From Pseudomicrostroma phylloplanum (taxonomy: Eukaryota > Basidiomycota > Exobasidiomycetes > Microstromatales): a DNA stretch of 64,000 nt. Both the position numbers and the translations under genes were made by a program. The stretch is taken from positions 1,380,853-1,444,852 of the forward strand of contig BCHS01000001.1 of the NCBI GenBank assembly GCA_039545275.1, written 5' to 3'. Below are positions 31,364 to 42,256 of the stretch, in pieces; the stretch's first letter is position 1, and each line of letters starts with the position of its first letter. The notes under the pieces are model-generated. The model saw only the letters and a list, made by a program, of their open reading frames with translations. It ran no database searches and was not told the origin of the DNA.

Positions 31364-33556
31364 ATGGTGACACGGCCTGCATGGAGGGACCTCTCCAGCG
31401 CCACTCTGGCAAACCTGATCAGGCAGCCATGGGTCATACAAGTGCTTCGGGCCATTGCTTGCTTCATCGTCTGGATTGTAGAGCTCGGTCTCTTCTACCC
31501 TAGCAACGCCCAGTGTCGCAGCGTCCTAGGGCCAGAAGCAGCGGGCGCTCCTATACAGGTGAGCATGAGCTTCCGGGCAGCGCAGCTTGAAAGCAGACAG
31601 ACATTGACCAGTTCCAGTGTGCCCATCGCAGATCTTGATCATGGCAGACCCTCAGATTATAACCACATATCCGCACCCCTCCTACCCTGGCATATGGAGC
31701 CTCATCTTCTATCCCCTCATATCCACACTCACTGACAGGTACCTTCATCGAGCCTGGAGAGCTCTACGGTCGCCCAAGGGGGGCGTCAAGGACTGGACCG
31801 CAACTGTTTGGCTGGGCGACCTCACAGATACGGGGAGGCAGCATTACCTCGACGAAGGGTGAGTCTCCTGTGAGCGCTGCGAAAGACTGCCGCCAAAAGG
31901 CTGACCCCTCTGCCGTTCACCCTACACAGCCTCGGCCATCTGTACGACCGCTTTGCCCGGATATTTCCCGAGGATCGGATAGGAGGCTGGAATCGTAGCT
32001 ACTACATACCAGGGAATCACGACGCAGCTCTGAGTCCTCATGATGGCTGGCGCGACCGCTGGTATCGGGATGGAATGACCCGTGATTATACAAGGTGGAA
32101 GTTTCTGAAACGCTTTGGTACCAATGTCTGGGACGGAATGTACGATACCGAGCCGATCTATCCTCCAGCTTCGGCTCCAGAATTGCACAAGAAGACGGTA
32201 GAAACCTCGCGGTATATCACCAAGTGGGAACACAAGTCACGGGAGTCCACCAGCGCTAGGGTACCCATTGTGGTCGCTCAGCCTGATGGTTTGCCCCAGA
32301 AAAAGGTCGCTGAACTGATATTGCTGGATGCCACTGACCTTGTCAGCCTGCAACGGCGGCATGTAGACCCAAACAAGGGCCCTGCGCACGGTAGACCAAA
32401 TGAGGAGTCTAATTGGCTGATCGGCGCGAGCTGGTTCTTCGTCGATGCAATGTCGAAAGGTGAGCGAGACGCTGCTTCACCGCTGCCGTGGGAGCGCCAT
32501 CTGATTCCTCCTACCTCTTCAAACACCTCAGATCGTGATCCTGCCGTACCTCGGATACTGTTTACACATATCCCACTCTGGCGCGAAGGGTCGAACACCC
32601 GAGATGCCTGCAGCCTGCCGGACGTAGCGACCTTTTCCCCCGGCTTGATGCCGACCATCAATTCTAGGCTAAGTAGGCAGTCTACCTCTTCTATCAAGAT
32701 GGGCACGGATGAAGAAGGCACCTACGAGAACATGATCGGCAAGGATTGGTCGCGCTTCGTCCTCGACAAGCTCCAGCCAGACGTCGTCTTTAGTGGTGAC
32801 GACCATGACCACTGTCACCACCTTCATCAGCGCGCAGCCAATGCGGCCGGAGGGGCCTCGTGGGACGTACCAGAGCTGACGGTCAATGCCATGTCGCTCA
32901 CCTCCGGCGTCAAGACCCCAGGCTACGCACGACTGAGCATCTGGCAAGAGCCTCCTACTGCTCCTGCTCTGAGCAGCGACGGTGTGCCCACAAGTCTGAG
33001 CAACCCAGGGCAGACCAAGGTGTCCTACGCGGCCTGTGCCCTGCCCCGACAAATAGAGAACTGGGCAACAATCTACCCTCTCCTGGTCATCCTCGTCGCC
33101 CTCTACCTCCCCCTGCATCGGCGCTGGTTCCAGCGTGGGCAGATGGGCAAGCCCCACAGCGGCAGAGGCCTAGGCGACGCAGGGAGCAGCACGATCTGGG
33201 ACGCTGGAGAGCACCTACCAATGCAGCAGACGCAGCGACGCAGCGCGCAGTACTCGCCGCGTAGAAGATCCTCGAATGATCTCCAGCTACTGGAAGAGGT
33301 GGACGCAATGCGAGTTGAGGCAAAGGGCGAGGAGGAAGCGACGGCTTTTCTCGCTCCTCCTGCCTCTGGCTCGGGCGGGCATGGAAGAAGAGGTTCCTCG
33401 CCTTCCTCCCCACTGGCCACAGGTTGGAGGGCGGGTTTAGGAAGAGGTAGCAAAACCCGCCTCCCGCCCGGAGTGATGCAGTGGTGGAAAGACTTTAGAG
33501 ATGTGGCGTGGGTGCCTGCCCTCTATTGGTTCCTCTTGATGCTCTTTGGCTTCTGA
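31364..33556 (+). CDS. CDC1: Metallophosphoesterase, Cdc1/Ted1/PGAP5 family
   Basis: Exons 31364-31558, 31632-31858 and 31930-33556; 682 residues. An N-terminal span (VLRAIACFIVWIVELGLFY, about 28-46) is followed by the calcineurin-like core: ILIMADPQI (about 66-74), WLGDLTDTGR (about 125), YIPGNHD (about 165-171), LFTHIPLW (about 350) and FSGDDHDHCHH (about 427). These supply the D, D/H, N, H and H/H metal ligands of the two-metal site. A second span (IYPLLVILVALYLPL) and a hydrophobic C-terminus (LYWFLLMLFGF) flank a disordered cytosolic loop. Family members remodel the ethanolamine-phosphate on GPI anchors at the ER and are Mn2+ dependent. The exon 2 acceptor was fixed at 31631 because other AGs give a stop. 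The TED1/CDC1 distinction is not certain. Confidence 0.88.
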
Positions 33557-33973
33557 GGGTAGAAGGCTGCCGGGCTCAAGGGCCGGACGGGAGGTTGGGG
33601 CTGAGGGCTGAGGCTGGCTGCAGGAAGCGGGTATCAGACATGCCTGAATGTGAGGCAGAGGTAGGGAGAGGGAGAGGGTAGTGCAGGTTGCAAACGAAAC
33701 GCCATTCGAATGCTCGCGGAAGCGGATTGCCTACGACATTGTGAATGCCTTTTTCAGTCACGACGGTTAGTCTATGATATCTTTCTCTTCCCTCAAAGCT
33801 GATCAGCCCGAGTCTGACTACCTCGCGCCGCCGCACACGCTTCAGGAGCAGGCAAACAATGGTGCTCTCGGTCTATCGCATAAACGGCACATGTGGATGG
33901 TAACGCTTTGTCTCGTTGAAATGTCTTCTGCAGCCTATCATCTAAGCACTTCAAGACCTCCCTGTTCCTCGCT
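33557..33973. other. Convergent 3' region between CDC1-like gene and UBA1
   Basis: 417 bp of 3' flanks from two genes ending toward each other. No gene was recognised. Confidence 0.45.
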
Positions 33974-36900
33974 CTACTTGACCTGAACTCGGACATAGGG
34001 CACCTCTACGTCCTCTCCATCGGCATCATCGCACATCATCTCCACAATCTGGTACCTAGCATGAGGCGGGATATTCTTCCTGCTTACCGTCTCAATGAGC
34101 TCGTCCATCTTCATGCTGAGCCTGTCCTGTCCCTTTTTAGGCGGCATGAACCCAGAGTAGAGCATTGAGACACCAGAGGAGAGCATTGTCACCTCTAGTC
34201 CGTACTCGTTTTGGAAGTGGGCAATGAACTCCTTGAGAGTGGGGTTGCCTGGAACGTCGAAGCGCGACCAGAGGGTCCATTCCTCCTCCGTCGACTTTGC
34301 CGAGTTCTTGAACTTGAACTTCTGCGCTGCAATTGGCTCAGAGAAGGCCATGAAGGGCAAGGCAATGTTCACAAAGGAGTTCTTGTACTGCTCAATATCC
34401 TTCCTTTCATCGACGAGCTTGTACAGCTCTAGGCACACCAGACCAGTAGCCATCGACGTCGTTGTGGCAATAGCGGGAATGATCTTACCTGCGATACCCT
34501 TGGTCTTGTGGCGGTCAGCAGGTGCGATGCTGTAATTGATGGCTCGCAGGTTGGAGGCGGCGGTAATGTAGTCGATGTGGTGATTGGAGTCGTCGTCCTT
34601 TTCAAACTCAATCGGGTTGAGTCTGAAGCCAGCCAGGGAGCCAGGGCTGGGCAGACTTGACACGACCTCGGTGAGATCGCCAGACTCTCCGTCATTGTTG
34701 TTCGATGGAGCCGCCTCATTCTCATTGACCTGGATCTTGACGTTCGATTTGGGTGTGAATTCGGGCACGATAACGTGGTTCAGCACCTTCTTGAAGACGG
34801 CCATGTCGGTCTCGCCGCGAAGACCGTAGTTGAAGGCGTGCAGGTTGGCGCCCGAGACAATGTACTCCATGTGGATGGGGTCCTCTGCATTGAAGGTGAT
34901 TGGCTTGGGGGCTCGCTTGGGCCCAGACCAGAATGGCTGACCCGAGGAGGTGACGGCATCCTCTGGCAGCGAGAAGAGAAGCTGGCGAATATTGTTGTTG
35001 TAATTCTCCTCGAACTTCAGACGGGCCCAAACGATGCAGGCCTCGAATGTCAGCGGCCTCTGCTCGACGAGGAACTCTTTGATCTGCTCAATCTGCTCCT
35101 TGTGGCTGCCCCCGCTCTTCAGCGTCGTCTCAAGGTAGTCCGGTTGCGTGAGGTACTGGTTGACATTCTCTGCTGGCTTGACAAAGTAGTCGTCGAACTG
35201 CTCTCGTCCCCATTGGATTGTGTGTTCAATCTGGTTGGGGAAGTTCTTGAGGGTGCAAACAGGAATGGACTTCTCGGGAGGGTCCTGAGATGACGAGTAG
35301 GACTCGGTCAGGTGGGGCACCACAACCTGCGTGTTGGCCTTTGTACCCAGGGTTCCCGACTCCAGCAAAGGCTTCTGATAGTAAACACACCTCCTGTCCA
35401 TGTACTGCCGAGCCTGTACATTGTCGAGAGCGTTGGTCACACCAGTAAGCTTCTCGAAGAATTCGTCGCCGTAGGTTCCCTCGGTCTCGGGTCCTACTCG
35501 GTCTTGGTGACTGTGGATCTTGCCCTTAAGGTCAGGGTTCATCTCTGCTACCGCTGCTGCTGCTGTATCGGCCTTGAAGCCTCCAACATCCTTGGGCCTG
35601 AAAAGGAACTGCCTGTTCAAGTTGCTCTTTTCAATTTGGTCCATGTCTGTGACATCAATGGCTCCATTGGGACCACTGGCGATTCCCATCATGCTCCAAT
35701 TCTTCAACATCTCGCATCCGATGGCTCCAGAGCCAACGAGGAATTGCCTGACGTTGGTAAGCTTCTCTTGGAAGGCTTTGCCGAACACGGCGACTTGACC
35801 ATCGTAGCGGGAGCCCTGAGGAGCAAATTCGGACTCGGGGAGCTTCTCGATGCCCGTGGGGAGAGACTCGAGCGAGTCTACGTAGAGATGCTGGACGAGG
35901 GGGTGGAACTTGCCACTGCATGCCTTTAGCGCTTCCTGAGCCACGAAACCTCCAATGAAGGCGACCATAGGCGACAGATCTCCCCTAGCCTGGAACGAGA
36001 GCTCTTGTACCACCTTCTTGGCCATCTCCCCGTCTTCTCCAGCATCCGTGAAGATCTTCTCTGCCTGGGCTACCACTTGCTCGGCATCCTGGGCATTACG
36101 AGGGCGCGGAAGCTGGCCGCTCTGCTCCCAAAACGAGTGGAGAGCCTGCCATCCAGCATGCAGGGATGCCGGCCGGTCCCACTTAGCAAAGTCTGAGATG
36201 AGGTGCTCTGGCTTGGGGATACTGTCCTTGAGCGACTTGAACTGAATCTTCTTGGGCATCTTGACCTGAGTAAAGATACCGCCCTTCTTGTAGGTACCAG
36301 CTGATGTGGTATCGCCGATCGTGAAAGTATAAGGGCCTTTGACCGACACTTTGCGAGGTTCACAGCCATTCAGTGCTTCCATGCCCTGCACTTCAGAGAA
36401 AGTCACATAGTCTCCATCCTCCAGGCCGTGCCTCGTCTCATCCAGCGTCGTGACCATTCCCTCGCTGTCGCTGTCAACTGATACGATCATTCCACTGAGA
36501 GGCTGCTCGCCCGTCGGGTCGGTACAGATGAAGTCATCTCCAAAGTCGTTGAATACTGACCCAAAGAGACCCCGGACGTCGGCAGCGATGAAGTAGGTGT
36601 TGGTCCTCCGGCTGATCTCATTGATCTGAATCTGCTGCTTGAGAGGCGCATCAGTCAAGACAATGACTTGGTACCTGGACAGTACCTCTTCGGTCAGCTG
36701 AGGCTCCTCTACGACTCTGATGGGTACGTAGCTGTTCAGCTCAGCTAGCCTAGGCGCGGTAGCTTGTGCACGGGAGAGGGGAGCGCCTCCAGGGCCCGCT
36801 GAGAGATCCTGAGGACGGAGGAAGAACTGGGTACCGAGGTCGCTGATCTGTATCGGAGCTGGGTCCCAGATGTTGACCGACTTGACCCCTGCCAGCGCAA

Positions 36901-37269
36901 TGTTCTTGGCTGAAAGAGACGAGAGGGAGGTGGAGCAGACCATAGTAAGATCTTGTCTCACTTCTTTCGGACAGAGGGCTGACACAGTCTCAGTGCTACT
37001 CACCAATCTCAACACCAAGACCCTTAACTCCAGCAATGAGGATGTTGCTCGAGGCCATCCTCTTCATGGCGTCATGACCGAGAACATAGAGCTGTCGCCT
37101 GCAAAGTAAGATGACCGAAGCATGGAGACGGGTATCAGCTGGCCGAAGTCATCAGGATGGTCGCCACTGTCTGCCTGCCTGCGCGCCTGTTGGCCTGTGC
37201 TACTCACGAGTACAATCCCTCATCGATCTTTGACTCATCGACCTTGAGGTCGGCAGTGGTCGTCTGCAT
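33974..37269 (-). CDS. UBA1: Ubiquitin-activating enzyme E1
   Basis: Exons 37269-37208, 37098-37004 and 36909-33974; 1030 residues, close to the usual ~1020. The start [20 protein letters not shown] is joined to [20 protein letters not shown] and [12 protein letters not shown] (inactive adenylation half), then [17 protein letters not shown]. The active half shows [20 protein letters not shown] and [19 protein letters not shown], which bind ATP and ubiquitin's C-terminus. The catalytic cysteine is in [10 protein letters not shown] (Cys604 by count; codon at 35255-35257). The tail contains a ubiquitin-fold domain ending VPYVRVQVK, which recruits E2s. It activates ubiquitin for the whole cell in cytosol and nucleus. 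Intron phases agree and all three exons are needed for a full-length E1. Confidence 0.97.
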
Positions 37270-37589
37270 CTTGTCTCTTGTTGTGTGTGAAGAGCAGGAG
37301 TGCAGACAGGAAGTGGTAGTGAGTAATGGTGAGACCTCTTTGTCGTCGTCAGTGAGGTGGTAGTAGTCTAGTCTGGACATAAGGACCAGCCAGGGCTCAA
37401 CTCAGCGCGCGTGGCCCAGGCGGAGAGGACTGGCCGGGTGGAGGGCAGAGGCGAGGCAAGGCAGTCACTCCGCCAAGGAAGCCAATGGTGCAATCCACAG
37501 GGAACAGAAAGGGACACTCACTCACTCACTCGCTCACCAGCTACCATTGCCTCCTCTGGTATCCCCCTGATCTTGCCACCATCGCCGTC
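37270..37589. promoter_or_regulatory. Divergent promoter between UBA1 and the rhodanese gene
   Basis: 320 bp between opposite starts. Contains a (CACT/CTCA) run (CACTCACTCACTCGCTCACC, about 37515-37535) in the leader of the plus-strand gene. No TATA box was seen. Confidence 0.5.
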
Positions 37590-38265
37590 ATGAGTCTCCC
37601 AATCCGCAGCCTACGCAGCGCAGGCATCTCTCATCGCTCCCTCGCTGCTCTGTCCAGCGCAAAGGTAGCCACTCCAGCAGCACGCGCCCTTGCTCCCTCT
37701 TCCACCCTCCCCGCCTTCACCCAACCCTCCTCCATCCTCTGCCCTGCCCGCCTCTTCAGCAGCACCCCCGCGACCTTCCGCGCCAGCAAGGACAAGTCCT
37801 GGGTGCAACAAGGCGAGGTGCCCTACCCCGAGCTCAAGTCCCACACCGAAACACCCGACGAGTCCCTCCTACTCCTCGACGTGCGCGAGCCAAGCGAGAC
37901 GGCCCAGGGCATGATCCCCTCTGCGGTCAATGTGCCCCTGAGCGAGTTTGGACCCGCCTTCCTCAACAAGGAGGGTGGAGGCGACTTTGAGAAGAAGTAC
38001 GCATTTGCTAGGCCCGAGTTTGACAAGAAGATTGTCGTGTACTGTAGGAGTGGCAAGAGGAGTGAACAGGCTAGGACGGAGCTCGAGAAGGCTGGGTGGT
38101 GGAAGTGAGTGCAGAGGAGATCGATGCTGTGAGGGCGCAGGTGGAGAGCCGATGCTGACCACTGACGATTGTGTTCATCATGACATCCACAGCGTGCGCA
38201 ACTACACGGGCTCTTGGTTGGACTGGACGGCTCAGGAGAAGCAGAGGGGCAACAACGATGATTGA
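37590..38265 (+). CDS. Single-domain rhodanese, probably mitochondrial
   Basis: Exons 37590-38104 and 38193-38265, with an 88-nt intron in phase 2; 195 residues. I chose ATG 37590 (MSLPIRSLRSAGISHRS) because it begins an Arg/Ser-rich, acid-free presequence typical of mitochondrial import; an in-frame ATG at 37485 only adds leader-like sequence. The rhodanese fold has LLLLDVREPSETAQGMIPSA (about 91-110), VNVPLSEF and the active-site loop VVYCRSGKRSEQA with Cys151. It ends GWWK|NVRNYTGSWLDW across the splice, matching the conserved N-Y-x-G-S-W/D-W finish. Such proteins transfer sulfane sulfur (thiosulfate sulfurtransferase, Rdl1-like), supporting sulfide or Fe-S metabolism. The specific substrate is unproven. 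Confidence 0.88.
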
Positions 38266-38497
38266 AGGGACCAGAGCAGCACGAAATGAGAGTGTAAATG
38301 CATCGTCATAGTAGCAGGGCAACCTGATCCACGGAGCGGTCGAAATGGATATCTATCGTTATGCAGGAGATGGTACAAAGACGCAGCAGGACACTTAGAA
38401 TATGCAATATGGGAAAGAGGACCCTAGGCGCAATCGTCGGGCAGCTGGCCTACGGACGCTGTCCTGCGAGCCTTTGCCAGACTCAATCCGGAACCGA

Positions 38498-40665
38498 TCA
38501 GATCAGGTCCCTGTCGGGAGCTTTGCTCTGCCTGCCATGGCCTTCTGCATCCATCAGAGATCCAGCCAACTCAGAAGGCGGCGCAGAGGCAGTGCTGCCT
38601 GTCCTACCTCCATCCAATCTCCTGAACCCCTTGTAGCGAGCAGAGCTGTCGGGCGGGAGGTCCTTGTCGGCTCCCCTCTCATACCCCGAGGCAAAGTAGG
38701 TTCCCTGTGTACCACCTTGATTCAGACTGAGCAAATTGTCGGACGAGGTGGTGCGAGAGCCACCGTGGAGACTGCCCGTCGAGGAGCGGGCTCGGGAACG
38801 AGTGCCAGTGACGAAGGGTGCGGCAGATGTGGAATGAGAATGAGACCAGCCTAGACGGGTAGGCGAGGGCGCTCGAGAACGTGAAATGGTTTGAGGATAG
38901 TCGTGTTGGAAGCCGCCGTTGAACTGATGCGACTGACGACGAGAGCGGCCTAGGAGGGCGTGAGCTGCCTCGTCAGCCTTGTGTTGATCTTTCTTGTTCA
39001 TCAAGGCTACCTCAAAGTCAGACACAGGTGCGTGGCTGCCCTCGATGGCGTGCGGGTGAAGAGCAGAGGAAAGAGCAAAGCCCTTTGCTACCGCCCAGCT
39101 GGCAATGTAGCCTACGATGCGGCGTTCTAGAGCATAGACGAGAGAGGCAAAGGGAATGGTCCCTTCGATGGTCTCCCGCAGGCCCCAAGAGTCTTCGTGG
39201 CGGACTATATGACCCTCGTCATTGAACTCCAGTCGGCTCATGAGTCGAAGATTGATCGTGCAGAGGTTCTTCAGGACAGCTCGAGGGTGGAAGAGACCCC
39301 AAAGAAGGCTTCCAAATGTGCTTCGACCGAGCCCTGGCGATGCCCAGTGCGGAGCATTGGCGCCATGTGGCATCTTGAACAAGGAGACGTTGCCCCCACC
39401 GCCTTCTTCTGCAGAGGCAAAGACGGTATTGGAACCTAGCATGGGCTTATCGTCTTCATCTCCATTGATGCTCTGAGCGGGGTGAGCGCTGGTGGTGAAT
39501 GGTCGCACGTGGGAACTGCCGGCCTCGCCTGGCGTGTGAGGCCGAGATGCCCCACCTCCCCAAAGGCTACTCATGCTGAAGGGTGTCCGCGGACTATGAG
39601 GCTGATGGTGGTGAGAAGGCCCAAATGTCGACGCACCAGGGGTCCTGTAGTCCGCAAATGGATGGGGCGTGATGGCACTGTTCGGATGGTGCAGTGAGTG
39701 TCCGGGCGTCTGAGCACCCGAGGGACGGTCCGTCGAAGACCTGTGACCATCCGTAGTGCCGCCTTGAACGGGTGTAGAGGCCGCCAAGTGCGACGAGGAA
39801 GACCCGAAGATGGAAGGAAAGATTGTGACGGACAGTGTCTGATCGATGATGCCAGCCCGGGTGCCATCGAATTCAAAGTCACTGCAAATGATGTCTCGAA
39901 GCTCCGAGGTGACATCGAGGCCAGGCAGGGCGAAGGCCATGATGAACTGGTTGGCCACTTGCTCACGGCCAACTGCTGACAGCAGTGGGCTCTCGAAGAC
40001 TGTGCAGGTAGATTAGACGGATCGCAGTGAGCCTTTAGGTCGGTCGACAGAGGCGCGGATGGACGAGCCAGCGACTACTCACCGGCATCAACGTCGTAAT
40101 ACCTCCACACCATCTCTCGCACTTCTTCGGGGCTCCGCTTGCCACCATACAGTGTGGAATGCAGGCCGAGCAAGATGTCGGTCAGGGTGCTAGGGCTGGG
40201 AAGCCCTCCCCCCATGCCTCCCCAAGGGTTTTGTTCGGTAGTAGGCCAATCCTGAGGAGCTGATGCAGAAGTGGCCAAGGCGAGGTGAGAGGGGTGGCTG
40301 GGAACATAGGAGCCACTACTGTGTGTCACTGCCATAGGCTGGCCGCCCTTTGTGGTACCAGGCGTCATAGCGGTAGCGGTGCTGGTATTCCTGCTATGGC
40401 CGCCTCCACCTCGGTGCGTGCTGCCTGGTGTCCTTGGGGCCGCTGAGCCCCCCTGGGAGCCATGGAGAGCTGAGATGGAACCAGAAAAGTAGCTGTCCGA
40501 AGCCGGTCCTGGCTGACGAGGATGGTGGTGTACCGACCGTGTGGTCTGCTGCTCCTTGCGGTTCTCGTCGCTGCTTCCTGCAGAACCGCTGGATCTCTTG
40601 GGAATCTCAATCGACATGTCTGCATTGAGGTCATCTCCCGGGAAGGGTATGCCGTGACCGGACAT
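38498..40665 (-). CDS. SigF/NTF2-like domain protein, conserved fungal unknown
   Basis: Exons 40665-40083 and 39999-38498, with an 83-nt intron in phase 1; 694 residues. I preferred ATG 40665 (MSGHGIPFPGDDLNAD) because sequence upstream of it reads as leader. The N-terminal 150 residues are disordered. The cone-shaped NTF2-like domain starts near 160 with LTDILLGLHSTLYGG, EVREMVWRYYDVDAG|FESPLL and QFIMAFALPGLDVTSELRDI, then CSDFEFDGTRAGIIDQTLSV. It resumes after a His/Ser/Pro-rich insert with LKNLCTINLRLMSRLEFNDE, IVRHEDSWGLRETIEGTIPF and YALERRIVGYIASWAV. This order resembles proteins annotated as SigF-like NTF2-like; their function is unknown. An Arg/Ser-rich tail follows. No membrane segment is strong. 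Confidence 0.6.
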
Positions 40666-42256
40666 GATGATGTGATGGCGAGAAGTGAGGAGTGAAGAAG
40701 GCCCAGAAGCGGAGTACTTTGCAATGTATGGCGCCTTTCTTAGGCCGGAGGGCACAGATGAAGGATGGGGGGACAGCCGCTGATAGTAAAGGTGGAGCAA
40801 CGGCGACTGTAATGCGGGGGTGACGCAAAGTTAAACGGAGCGGCCTTTCGATGAGGCTGTGAGGATGGAGAGGTGCGTCAAGGAGGGTGCAGAACAGCGT
40901 TAGGGGGGAAAGGTCGAGGAGAGGAGTGAGGAGAGGGATGGTAGTGAGGTAGTGAGGCGGTGTCTCGATCCGCAATGCGACCCTGGGTGGTGAGGTGGGC
41001 GGGCCGAGATCGACGTCAGCTGGGACCCTGGGTGCGTTGCTCGCCTGTCTGCCGCCTCCCCCGCCTTTCACACGGACGGGACGGAGCGTGGAGGGGTGCG
41101 TGCGCGTGTGGCTGCGACGCGTGCGGTCTGCGCCGTGTTGACATTTGCGCATGACGGAACTGGGTCCTCACGCCACAGTGACGGGCGACCCCAGGGCAAA
41201 ACATTGGCCGATTGAAAGAGCTGCTGCAACGAGGGAATACTCAAAGCAAGCGGAGGACCAGGACTGCTAGCTCTTACGGATCCGAGACTATTTGGCGGCT
41301 CGATCTCACGCAAGGAGAGGGGCTAGTGAGATCTTGTAGACCACTAAGCGATCTTGTGGAGAGCGGGCATTTTGTCTGTTAGGCGAGACAGATACGCACG
41401 AGGCGAGCACTTGCGTGTGGGAAATGCTGAAGCCCCCCACCTTTCATTAAACCTTCCGGCTTATGCAAGACTCTCCCTTTGGTGACGCTTGCCCAAAAGG
41501 GGAATGCAGACGTTGGACAAGCATTGTCATCGGCGACTTCTGTCGGCAAGGTACGCGATGGAGCTGTCACGCCCATCCATTCCTCTACCCCTGAGACCAT
41601 GGCCTCTGAGTCGCCTCGCAAAACTTGGCGTCGGCATTGCGGGTGTTGACCTATCGATTGCTGGCTGAGGAGCAGTCGTCGACTACAGCGGGGAATGGCG
41701 TTCCAATCGGAGCAAAAGAAGCTCAACAGCGGGGCCATGCATCTTGGCGAAATGAGGCGTGCAGTGGCTGCGTAGATGTTACTCCCGCGCCAAGGCATTC
41801 CATCGCCAGGCGCAGCACCAGCGGCGGAAGCCACAAAGGTAGGCAGCGGCTTTTAGATTCTACCAACTCCTACTGCACCTCAAACAGACGTGCATGACTT
41901 GACCCCTTAGGCGGCAATGCTGACAGCGAACCTTGAGAACATCCACATTCGCCTGTATAAAGCTGGCGAGGCAGGCTCGGTGTTCTTTCCTGGCCGCTTC
42001 TACTTCTCCTCAGCGTCTACCATCCCCTTGTCACTCACCCTTGCGTGCCCTGTCGCACTCAAACCCCCTTCCCCCATTCTAGCCTCGAGGTGATTGCTGC
42101 GCAGTCTCCCCGTATCCACATTCTTTAAGCAAAGTCACCCTCTCTTGCCCATTGCCGTCGTCACCACTCTCGAAGCAGGTTCTTCGAAAGCAGGTGCCCT
42201 ATCGACTAGCATCCACCTCCCCCCACACCCGCCCACCCAATCCCTCGCGTCTCGTC
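40666..42256. other. Long intergenic region with divergent promoters of the NTF2-like gene and the chitinase
   Basis: 1591 bp with no convincing gene. The left portion (40666-41160) is a purine-rich stretch upstream of the minus-strand gene. The right portion leads to the chitinase and is pyrimidine-rich from 42000 to 42250. A minus-strand ORF (41379-41834) has no family features. Confidence 0.45.
41957..41962 (+). promoter_or_regulatory. TATA box candidate for the chitinase gene
   Basis: TATAAA within GCCTGTATAAAGCTGG, about 295 bp upstream of the chitinase ATG, followed by a C/T-rich leader. Position suggests a long 5' UTR; it could also be chance. Confidence 0.45.

Noticed and set aside
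35312..35929. 205-residue plus-strand open frame opposite UBA1
   Set aside because: Antisense shadow of the E1 adenylation region.
41379..41834. 151-residue minus-strand ORF in the long intergenic region
   Set aside because: No conserved motifs, odd composition and no splice or start context; treated as chance.
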